Below, piece after piece: positions 1-6,340 of a stretch of 10,160 bases of DNA. Every line of letters starts with the position of its first letter. The first letter of the stretch is position 1. Under the pieces are notes generated by a model. It saw only the letters and a program-made list of their open reading frames with translations, did not search any database and was not told the DNA's origin. Source of the DNA: an uncultured Eubacteriales bacterium. GTDB lineage: Bacteria > Bacillota > Clostridia > Oscillospirales > Oscillospiraceae. Where the stretch lies: positions 1 to 10,160 of the forward strand of contig USPI01000037.1 of NCBI GenBank assembly GCA_900556535.1, written 5' to 3'. The position numbers and the translations under genes are program-made.

Positions 1-24
1 AAACGCGGGAGGCAAGCCCTTCGG

Positions 25-59
25 TTCGGCTATGAGCCGAATTATTATGCCTCAGGCAT
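25..59. other. Two small hairpins at the 3' end of the surface protein gene, possible weak terminator
   Basis: TTCGGCT-ATG-AGCCGAA (25-41) is a perfect 7-bp stem with a 3-nt loop. ATGCC-TCA-GGCAT (47-59) is a 5-bp stem whose loop is the TGA stop codon of the surface protein gene (read on the minus strand). Downstream of the larger stem there is no U-tract on the minus strand, while on the plus strand TTATTAT follows. It may slow or end transcription, possibly of a gene converging from the left of the window, but it is not a classical intrinsic terminator. The first 24 bases hold nothing I can call. Confidence 0.35.
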
Positions 60-3000
60 CTTTAATGTCAAGTGTCACGGGGACCTTGAGCACGAATTTA
101 TTGCAGTAGCGCGAGAGAAACGCCGAGATCTCCGCGCGGGTCGCGGTGCCCTGAGGCGAGAGCGTGGTGTCGCTCGTGCCGCTTATTATCCCTGCGCCGA
201 CGCCCCACTGCATGGGCTGCACCATGCCGTAGGATATGTCGAGCACGTCGGAGTAGCCGAGTATATTCGTGCCGTCGTACTTGGAGACGTCGTCGCCCGC
301 GTAGTTCTTGGCATAGCGGAAGAGCATGGTTATGAGCTGCTCGCGCGTTATGCTGTCATCGGGGCCGAACTTGCCGCCGCCGTAGCCGTAGATGATGCCG
401 AATTCAACGCCCCAGCGCACCGCCTCGTAGTAATAGCCCTGCGCGATATCGTTAAATTCGCACTTGTCGCCGGGGATTATCGGCGAGCCCGACATACGCC
501 ACAGTACGGTTATGAACTGAGCGCGGGTGGTGTTTTCATAGGGCGAGAACTGCGAGTCACCGGTGCCGTACATAAGTCCCATCGTCGTTGCAAAGCGGAC
601 GTTATTATAGAACCAGTCGCTGCGGGAAACGTCGTTGTAGGTATTGCGATAGTTATAATACTCGGAGTTTGTTATCTTCGCAAACAGCGCCGTTATCGTA
701 TGATCCTCGCCGATGGACACGAAGGTATAGCTGCTCTCATTGTCAAGCGTGACGCTCTTTTTGTCAACAAGCACATTCTTGACATAGTAGCCTTCGGCGG
801 GAGTGACCTTAAACTTAATGGTCTCGCCCTTCGCGGCATTGATGCTCTCGGGGCTTATCGTGCCGCCCTCCGTCTGGATAACGTTTATCTTCAGGTTATA
901 GACGGGGTCGTCGTTGTCGGTGTAGCTGTCATCGCCGGGGTACGGATCGTCTCTGTCGCCGAGTCCCCACTGTGCGGTGAAGGTGGTCGCGGTCGGGACG
1001 TCTACGATGCTGCCCGCAGGATAGGGCTTTGCATCCGTACCGTCGCTCCAGCCGCGCAGATAATATCCGTCAAAGTAGATAAACGGGAGGCTGACCTTGC
1101 CGCCGTCGTCCTCAAAGACACCGACCATGCGGCTGCCCTTATTGCGGTCAAGCGTTGCGTTGCCGATCTTTATCGTGCCGTAGTCGTATATCTCGGCGCC
1201 GCCCGTGGTACGGATGCGGGCGTTTCTCTCGACGTTGAGAGTTGCGCGCTCCTTAATGGTCAGGGTGCTGCCGCCGGGGATCTTGTGCGGGTTGCCGGAT
1301 TCGAGCGCGGCGTTTACGATGAACTCGCCGCTGTAAAGCGTGAGGTCATACGCCGAGTCAAGAGCCGTGGGCTTTGTCTGGATGGTCAGGCTCTCCTTGC
1401 CGTAGATCTCGCTGTTGCAGGTATCGTCGGCGTTTTTGGCCGCGTACAGGAACTTCCTGCCGTCGAGATTTATCGTGCCGCCGTCCTTAACGATGAACGT
1501 GCCCTGAAGCCTGTTCATGCTACCGACGCTGACCTTGGACATGATTATCAGCGAGAAGTCGGAGGTGTCGAGCGTGACATCGTCGTCCAGAACGATGTCT
1601 TCCCTGTTCTTGAGTCGGGCGTTCACGAGCAGCTTGACGGTGCCGCCGCCCTCGGCAGCGTTTGCGTCGTTAATTGCGGTCACAACGGAGTTATAGGTCT
1701 TGCCTTTAAACTCCGCCTGCGGGGTCTTGTAGTCGTGGTTGCCCTTGGTATTCGATGCCGAAATGAGCACCGGGAAGCCGGTCACGCCCATGAGGTAGTA
1801 TTCCTGCGAATCGGCTATGCCCCAATAGCAGTAGTTGGTCTCGGGGTGAGCATCGACGTACATTTTCAGTGCGCTCGAGAGGTTTCTCGTGCGATTGCCC
1901 TCGACGTTGACATAGTCGGAGAGTATGCACGCTCCGCCTGTGCCGTTAAAGTACAAAACGGTCGGATACAAAACGCTGTGCTCTCCGTCGCTGGGGTAGC
2001 CCTGCTGGCAGGAGCCGTAGAGATAGTAGCAATATTTGAGCACAGTGCCGACGGGTGCACCGGCGATCGCGCCGTAGGTGGAGGCGCCGTTTACCATGCC
2101 GTAGCTGGTGCAGTTGATGACGGTGCCCATATTGCCGGCGCCGATGATGCCGCCCGTACCGGCGGAGCCCGCAACGACACAGCTAGTCCAGCAGTTTGCG
2201 ATGGTGCCGAAATTAAAATCCGCGCATATGGCGGCGGTGTTCTTGCCGCGTGCCGTAACAGAGCCCGTTACACCGAGGTTTTTAATTACGGCGTTAACTC
2301 CCGTCACGTGTCCGAACAGGCCCTGATCGTCGGCTGCCTGAGAGGATATGTACAGGTACTTTATCGTATAGCCCTGACCGTCGAAAATGCCCTTAAACGG
2401 GTTCTTGGCCGTGCCTACGGGCGTCCATGAGGTGTCGTTTGCCGCCGAATAGGTATAGCTCATGTCGATATCGCGGGTCAGGAAGAAGATTATCTTGCTG
2501 GTCTTGTAGCCCTCGTTGACATACTTTCTGAAGGCGATGATGTCGTCCATGTTGCTGATGCTGTAGCACTTGCCCTCAACACCGTCGGAGCGAGTGCCGT
2601 AAAGCCCGCTCATGCTGTCGGTCGCCTCATAGTCGCCGCAGTATTTATCGTCAACCTCGGGACCGTTCACGGAGGGATTGGAAAGCACCGGGAAGTAACC
2701 GTTGGCGCCGGGCACCTCGGTAACGGACGAGGCGGTGTGCCACGAGCAGTAGAGCTCACAGTCCTGCATATACACCCACGCATTGAGTGCGTGGAGCATA
2801 TCGTCACCGGTGTAGCTGTCAACGGTTATCGCCTTCTGGAGCGTGCACTTCTGGTCGCCGGCAACGTCGTACTTAAAGTACATACAGTCGTTAAATATGC
2901 TGTCCTTGTCGGTCTTGTTATAGAAATCGTCTATAAGTCCGTAGAGATAGTAGCAGTTATTAAAGGTCGAGCCGTTGGATCTTCCGACAAAGCCCGACTT

Positions 3001-5478
3001 TTCGTGCTCGTCGCTGGTGGTGTACAGCGGTCCGTAGGCAGCGCAGTTTGAGATGGTCGAGTTGTGCGCATAGCCGACGATGCCGCCGACCTCGGTGGAG
3101 GCCTGAATTATGACGGACGACCAGCAGTTTTCGATCACGCAGCTGTTTGCTCTGCCGACGATGCCGCCGACCTCGTCGTCACCGAGCATTTCGCCCGCAA
3201 CGCCGACGTTTCTGATCGTGCTGCCCCAGCACTGGCCGAAGAGTCCCGCCATGTCGATATAGTCGGAGACGAGGTACAGACCGCTGATGACGTAGCCGCA
3301 GCCGTCAAAGTTTCCTCGGAAATAGGTTATCGTGCCGATGCCCTGATGGTTATTGAGCGTCGTGCCGATGGGGACCCAGCCCGCGCCCTCGGTATCTATG
3401 CCCTGAGTCGCAATGTTAATATTGTCCGTCAGGTAGAAGTTCGCGCCCTTGGTGGCGAAGCCCTCCTGAACGTACTTGGACAGCAGTCCCATTTCATCGC
3501 CCGTGGAGATACTGTAGTTGCCGCCGGAAATGGCATCCTTCTTGCTCTCGTAAAGCTCGGTCATGGTCAGCGTGCGCTTATAGTGGACGTTGTAGGGGTT
3601 ATCGGTGCGCTCTGTTTCGTCCGAGGTCTCGGGGATATAGCGCAGCTCGCTCGGGTCGTTATAGTAGATATGTGCCGGCATCGTACCGCGCAGACGCGCA
3701 ACGCTCGCGGGTGAGGCGTCCTGCTTCCAATGGCGCATATTCTGATCCTTGCCGAGGGTATCGACCCAATAGTTAAGGGCGTTGAGCACCTTGAGGGTCT
3801 TGCTGCCGCTTATGTTGACGGATCTTGTGAGCGTATAAACACCGTTTACGATCTTAAACGGGATATTCATCTGATAATTGCCGCTGTCGGGGGTGCCGGA
3901 CACGGAGGAGTTATCGCTGCTGTAATAGCAATACTGCACACGCGCGTTAGCCGTGGACGAGCCGACGATGGCGCCGTACTTGTGGTTATCGGTCGCGTTT
4001 GCGTAGTATGCGCAGTTATAGATATTCGCAGCGTCGGCGTAGCCCGCGATGCCGCCGGTAGCCTTGTCGCCGTTAACGTCGAGCTTTGCCCAGCAGTTGA
4101 GCACTCTGCCGGCCTTGAGATAGCCGACGATGCCGCCCGCATAGTCGTTGGCCTTTATGCTGCCGCCGGTTATGCCGAGGTTTTTGATGACCGCCTTGGA
4201 GCCGTTAACGTAGCCGAACAGGCCCGCGGGGTCGTTACTCTTTGTGATTATAAGCTCGTTTATAACAAAGCCCTGACCGTCAAAGACGCCCTTGAAGCTG
4301 TTGGTCTCGCTGCTGCCGATGGGCACCCAGCTCTCGCCCTTATAAAACGAGCCGTTTACGACGATGCTCAGGTCAGTCGTCAGGAAGAAGGTCGCGTTTT
4401 CGGTGTTGTGACCCTCGTTTACGAACTTTGCGAGCATTTCGAGCTCCTTGACGTCGCTTATGCTGTAGCATATGCCCGGCTGCGCGTCCGCCTGCGACTC
4501 ATAGAGCGTGGACATGGGTACGCTTGCGGTGTAGACAGGGGGCTCTGCGACGTAGCCGGGGAAGGCGTGAGCGGGATACTTGCCGCCCGTGCGCTCTATC
4601 ATGCTCGCGGAGGTGTCGAATATCCATCTGCGCCACTTCGCGCTGCCGTCTGCGGCTATCCATGCGTTGAGAAGCTCCATAAGATCGTCGCTTCTGACAT
4701 CGCCGACGGTCTTTTCCTCCTCGGTCGGGCACATGGTGGGGCTCGACGCAAAGCGCATGGTGTCAACGACGCTCGCCGCGTCGGCAGAGCCTACGTTTTT
4801 GTCGCAGCTATAATATGTATAGTAGGCGTTTCTGATCTCCGCGGAGCTTATCTTGCCCGCGATAGCGCCTACATTGCCCGTGCCGCCGACCTTGCCGTAG
4901 TTTGCGCAGTTTATTATCTTGCCGCCCTCGACAACGGCCGCAATGCCGCCGTTGTTGCCGGTGCCGTTTACACGCACCGCGCTCCAGCAGTTTGCGATGG
5001 TGCCGGCATTGTAAGACGCGATGCCCGCGGCATCCGCGCCGTTTGCCGCGCCGTTAACGCCGAGGTTCATGATAAGCGCATTCTCGCCGACATAGGCAAA
5101 TAGGAAGGTTATAAGACCCACCACGGCATAGCCGCAGCCGTCAAATATGCCCTCGAAGGCGTACTTGGAGGTGCCGATGCCGTTCCATGCGTTTAATCTC
5201 ATGTCAACGTCATGCTTGAGATAGAACGTAACGTCCTTGGTGTTGCGTCCGGCAGCTACATATTCGGCAAGCGCAATGATATCGTCGTTATTGACGATAC
5301 GATAGCACTCACCCGCTGCCGCGTCCGTGTCGGCCTTGAGCAGCTGCTCGACCGAGCCCGTGCACTCATAACCGCTGCTGTCGGTCACGGCACTCGCAGT
5401 CGGAGCCATTGCAAAAAGGCTCAGCACCATAGCCATGCACAAGACAAGACTAAGCGCTCTTTTAGCGGTGTTTTTCAT
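52..5478 (-). CDS. Giant secreted surface protein: GLUG-repeat units, InlB-B-like domains and three C-terminal SLH domains
   Basis: Predicted 1808-aa exported protein held on the cell wall, probably an adhesin or surface-layer-associated protein; ligand unknown. Residues 1-30 form a Sec signal peptide (MKNTAKR, a hydrophobic core, then PTASA before the predicted cleavage). Residues ~42-1252 are four homologous units of ~280-317 aa with GLUG-type motifs (GGIVGY...NCW, AGLFG, NLGV), expected to fold as a beta-solenoid. Residues ~1253-1450 are a beta-rich stalk beginning like many surface repeats (AEFKGKTYNSVVTAIND). Residues ~1455-1504 resemble an InlB B-repeat (GWSDGT...FTAQW). An acidic spacer follows, then a divergent InlB-B-like domain at ~1527-1600. 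Three SLH domains lie at ~1613-1660, ~1673-1722 and ~1741-1790, with TRAQ, TREQ and TRAE at the usual TRxE position; SLH domains of this type normally bind pyruvylated wall polymer. I chose the ATG at 5478 because AAGGAG lies 9 nt upstream and a typical signal peptide follows; the longer frame from 5553 would add 25 residues ahead of it. Intact, with no frameshift. No LPXTG is seen. Confidence 0.93.
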   Translation of the reverse strand: MKNTAKRALSLVLCMAMVLSLFAMAPTASAVTDSSGYECTGSVEQLLKADTDAAAGECYRIVNNDDIIALAEYVAAGRNTKDVTFYLKHDVDMRLNAWNGIGTSKYAFEGIFDGCGYAVVGLITFLFAYVGENALIMNLGVNGAANGADAAGIASYNAGTIANCWSAVRVNGTGNNGGIAAVVEGGKIINCANYGKVGGTGNVGAIAGKISSAEIRNAYYTYYSCDKNVGSADAASVVDTMRFASSPTMCPTEEEKTVGDVRSDDLMELLNAWIAADGSAKWRRWIFDTSASMIERTGGKYPAHAFPGYVAEPPVYTASVPMSTLYESQADAQPGICYSISDVKELEMLAKFVNEGHNTENATFFLTTDLSIVVNGSFYKGESWVPIGSSETNSFKGVFDGQGFVINELIITKSNDPAGLFGYVNGSKAVIKNLGITGGSIKANDYAGGIVGYLKAGRVLNCWAKLDVNGDKATGGIAGYADAANIYNCAYYANATDNHKYGAIVGSSTANARVQYCYYSSDNSSVSGTPDSGNYQMNIPFKIVNGVYTLTRSVNISGSKTLKVLNALNYWVDTLGKDQNMRHWKQDASPASVARLRGTMPAHIYYNDPSELRYIPETSDETERTDNPYNVHYKRTLTMTELYESKKDAISGGNYSISTGDEMGLLSKYVQEGFATKGANFYLTDNINIATQGIDTEGAGWVPIGTTLNNHQGIGTITYFRGNFDGCGYVISGLYLVSDYIDMAGLFGQCWGSTIRNVGVAGEMLGDDEVGGIVGRANSCVIENCWSSVIIQASTEVGGIVGYAHNSTISNCAAYGPLYTTSDEHEKSGFVGRSNGSTFNNCYYLYGLIDDFYNKTDKDSIFNDCMYFKYDVAGDQKCTLQKAITVDSYTGDDMLHALNAWVYMQDCELYCSWHTASSVTEVPGANGYFPVLSNPSVNGPEVDDKYCGDYEATDSMSGLYGTRSDGVEGKCYSISNMDDIIAFRKYVNEGYKTSKIIFFLTRDIDMSYTYSAANDTSWTPVGTAKNPFKGIFDGQGYTIKYLYISSQAADDQGLFGHVTGVNAVIKNLGVTGSVTARGKNTAAICADFNFGTIANCWTSCVVAGSAGTGGIIGAGNMGTVINCTSYGMVNGASTYGAIAGAPVGTVLKYCYYLYGSCQQGYPSDGEHSVLYPTVLYFNGTGGACILSDYVNVEGNRTRNLSSALKMYVDAHPETNYCYWGIADSQEYYLMGVTGFPVLISASNTKGNHDYKTPQAEFKGKTYNSVVTAINDANAAEGGGTVKLLVNARLKNREDIVLDDDVTLDTSDFSLIIMSKVSVGSMNRLQGTFIVKDGGTINLDGRKFLYAAKNADDTCNSEIYGKESLTIQTKPTALDSAYDLTLYSGEFIVNAALESGNPHKIPGGSTLTIKERATLNVERNARIRTTGGAEIYDYGTIKIGNATLDRNKGSRMVGVFEDDGGKVSLPFIYFDGYYLRGWSDGTDAKPYPAGSIVDVPTATTFTAQWGLGDRDDPYPGDDSYTDNDDPVYNLKINVIQTEGGTISPESINAAKGETIKFKVTPAEGYYVKNVLVDKKSVTLDNESSYTFVSIGEDHTITALFAKITNSEYYNYRNTYNDVSRSDWFYNNVRFATTMGLMYGTGDSQFSPYENTTRAQFITVLWRMSGSPIIPGDKCEFNDIAQGYYYEAVRWGVEFGIIYGYGGGKFGPDDSITREQLITMLFRYAKNYAGDDVSKYDGTNILGYSDVLDISYGMVQPMQWGVGAGIISGTSDTTLSPQGTATRAEISAFLSRYCNKFVLKVPVTLDIKDA
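1723..2613 (-). repeat. GLUG-type surface repeat unit 4 (residues ~956-1252)
   Basis: Last unit, about 297 aa. Landmarks: MSGLYGT, GKCYSIS, YVNEGYKT, FFLTRDIDM, WTPVGTA, FKGIFDGQGY, QGLFGHVTG, IKNLGVTG, IANCW, TGGIIGA, VINCTSYG, YGAIAG, YCYYLYG, LSSALKMYVD and GFPVLISA. It is followed directly by the non-repeated beta-rich stalk that starts near residue 1253. Confidence 0.78.
2614..3564 (-). repeat. GLUG-type surface repeat unit 3 (residues ~639-955)
   Basis: Third unit, by my count the same length as unit 2 (about 317 aa). Landmarks: MTELYES, GNYSIS, YVQEGFAT, FYLTDNI, WVPIGTT, FRGNFDGCGY, AGLFGQ, IRNVGV, VGGIVGRA, IENCW, VGGIVGYAH, ISNCAAYG, NCYYLYG, LNAWVYM and GYFPVLSNP. The end motif LNAWV...W...GYFPVL is also typical of the end of such modules in other GLUG proteins, as I recall the family. 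Confidence 0.8.
3565..4515 (-). repeat. GLUG-type surface repeat unit 2 (residues ~322-638)
   Basis: Second unit, about 317 aa. Landmarks in order: MSTLYES, GICYSI, FVNEGHNT, FFLTTDL, WVPIG, FKGVFDGQGF, AGLFGYVNG, IKNLGITGG, AGGIVGY, VLNCW, GGIAGYADA, IYNCAYY, YCYYSS, then LNALNYWV and GTMPAHIYYN at its end. The AGGIVGY/VLNCW and GGIAGY/IYNCAYY pairs are the clearest GLUG motifs in the protein. Confidence 0.8.
4516..5355 (-). repeat. GLUG-type surface repeat unit 1 (residues ~42-321)
   Basis: First and shortest of four homologous units in the surface protein. It opens with SVEQLL...GECYRI, aligning with the STLYES...GICYSI opening of unit 2. It continues with EGIFDGCGY, NLGVNG, IANCW, GGIAAV, IINCANYG and GAIAG, and ends with an LNAWIAADG helix, a Trp-rich stretch (WRRWIF) and GGKYPAHAFPG. 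The four unit copies diverge strongly in sequence, so this is an ancient protein-level repeat and not a recent DNA duplication. Confidence 0.75.
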
Positions 5479-5487
5479 AAGCGTTTT

Positions 5488-5493
5488 CTCCTT
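5488..5493 (-). promoter_or_regulatory. Ribosome binding site of the surface protein gene (AAGGAG)
   Basis: AAGGAG read on the minus strand, 9 nt before the ATG at 5478. It decides the start, because the longer open frame from 5553 has no comparable site and would put 25 non-signal residues in front of a standard signal peptide. Confidence 0.85.
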
Positions 5494-5511
5494 GAGAACT
5501 GTCTTCTCGGT

Positions 5512-5546
5512 AATATACGCCGGCAAAGGCGCAATAACCCCCAATA
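5512..5546 (-). promoter_or_regulatory. Putative promoter region of the surface protein gene with a 10-bp-spaced TATTG repeat
   Basis: On the minus strand, TATATT (5517-5512) is the best -10 candidate and would place the transcript start near 5505, about 27 nt before the start codon. No convincing -35 hexamer lies 16-18 nt upstream. That position is instead overlapped by two TATTG copies (5546-5542 and 5536-5532) whose starts are 10 bp apart. This spacing suits head-to-tail binding of an OmpR-family regulator, so an activator-dependent promoter is possible. The motif is short and could be chance. Confidence 0.33.
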
Positions 5547-5606
5547 TGGTCATTATTACCCACTGTCTACTTTACGTGCTGAATATGAGAAAAGAATTAG
5601 AGGGCA

Positions 5607-5635
5607 TTGACAATGCTATTATTCACCAATACAAT
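5607..5635 (+). promoter_or_regulatory. Sigma-A-type promoter of the two-component operon
   Basis: TTGACA at 5607-5612, a 17-nt spacer, and TACAAT at 5630-5635: a perfect -35 and a one-mismatch -10 at ideal spacing. Transcription would start near 5642, giving a leader of about 25 nt with a GGAGGA site. This implies strong basal expression of the response regulator and kinase genes. Confidence 0.85.
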
Positions 5636-5654
5636 AGAAAAATCAAGAGTTTCG

Positions 5655-5660
5655 GGAGGA
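5655..5660 (+). promoter_or_regulatory. Ribosome binding site of the response regulator gene (GGAGGA)
   Basis: GGAGGA 6 nt before the ATG at 5667. It fixes the start: the in-frame TTG at 5607 is part of the -35 box, and the in-frame ATG at 5613 lies between the -35 and -10 boxes, so neither would be transcribed. Confidence 0.85.
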
Positions 5661-5666
5661 AAATTC

Positions 5667-6338
5667 ATGCGAACTTTGGTTGTTGAGGATGAAAAGCACT
5701 TAAATCGTATGATATCGGAGGCAATTCAGGACGAGGGCTACAGCGTTGACTCTTGTTTTAACGGGCTTGAGGCGCTCGAGCTTTGCGCGTGCGCGGCGTA
5801 TGACGTCATCGTGCTGGACATCATGATGCCGAAAATGGACGGCTTTGAGCTTGTGCGCAGACTGCGCGAGCGCGGCTGCAAGGCGCCGGTGGTGTATCTC
5901 ACCTCGCGCGACAGCGTGTCCGACAAGGTGCGCGGGCTTGAGGCGGGCGGAGACTATTATATGGTAAAGCCCTTTGATTTCCGCGAGCTTATCGCCGTTA
6001 TCCACGTCATGACCCGCAAGACCAGCGGCAACCGCTCGAACATCTACGAGATCGCCGACCTTCGCGTTGACACGGCGGCCAAAAGAGTCAGCCGCGCGGG
6101 ACGCGAAATCGAGCTCACGGCGAAGGAGTACGCGCTTCTTGAGTACATGATACGCAACAAGGGCATGGTGCTCTCGCGCGAGCAGATAGAGAACAATCTC
6201 TGGAACTACAAATACGAGGGCGGCTCGAACGTCGTCAACGTCTACATCGGCTATCTGCGCAAAAAGATAGACGAGGGCTTTGAGCAGAAGCTCATACGCA
6301 CCGTGTGGGGCATCGGCTGGGTGCTCAGGGAGGACTGA
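5667..6338 (+). CDS. OmpR/PhoB-family DNA-binding response regulator
   Basis: Cytoplasmic 223-aa transcription factor activated by phosphorylation, presumably by the kinase encoded just downstream. The receiver domain spans residues 1-~115, with acidic pocket E7-D8, phosphoacceptor D51 (VLDIMMP), switch T79 (YLTS), switch aromatic Y98 and K101 in VKPF. The segment GGDYYMVKPF replaces the more common GADDYLVKPF. The C-terminal winged-helix effector domain spans ~130-221 (ELTAKEYALLEYM, recognition helix NVVNVYIGYLRKKID, wing IRTVWGIGWVL). The ATG at 5667 has GGAGGA 6 nt upstream. Its stop is separated by only 2 nt from the kinase start, so the two are probably translationally coupled. It is divergent from the surface protein gene, a likely but unproven target; autoregulation is also possible. 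Full-length for the family. Confidence 0.96.
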   Translation: MRTLVVEDEKHLNRMISEAIQDEGYSVDSCFNGLEALELCACAAYDVIVLDIMMPKMDGFELVRRLRERGCKAPVVYLTSRDSVSDKVRGLEAGGDYYMVKPFDFRELIAVIHVMTRKTSGNRSNIYEIADLRVDTAAKRVSRAGREIELTAKEYALLEYMIRNKGMVLSREQIENNLWNYKYEGGSNVVNVYIGYLRKKIDEGFEQKLIRTVWGIGWVLRED

Positions 6339-6340
6339 GA

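Noticed and set aside
2..109. Plus-strand open frame entering from the left edge, as a possible 3' end of a converging gene
   Set aside because: Only about 35 codons, no recognisable motif, and it overlaps the surface protein gene. Cannot be judged without sequence to the left.
700..2430. 576-codon plus-strand open frame opposite the surface protein gene
   Set aside because: It is codon-phase aligned with the real gene, lacks any recognisable domain or good RBS, and its Ala/Val/Arg-rich product is what the complement of this codon usage gives.
3730..5103. 457-codon plus-strand open frame opposite surface repeat units 1 and 2
   Set aside because: Same in-phase shadow effect. The sense strand carries the signal peptide and clear GLUG motifs.
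1723..5355. Recent tandem duplication at the DNA level in the surface protein gene
   Set aside because: The units share protein motifs but I found no long near-identical DNA stretches, so the repeats are old.
5437..5478. Lipoprotein signal in the surface protein (Cys at residue 14, LVLC)
   Set aside because: The -1 residue is Leu instead of Gly/Ala/Ser, the Cys sits inside the hydrophobic core, and a good type I site (TASA) follows at residue 30.
5479..5666. Riboswitch or small RNA in the divergent region
   Set aside because: Predicted leaders on both sides are only about 25-27 nt, and I saw no extended conserved fold or internal terminator.
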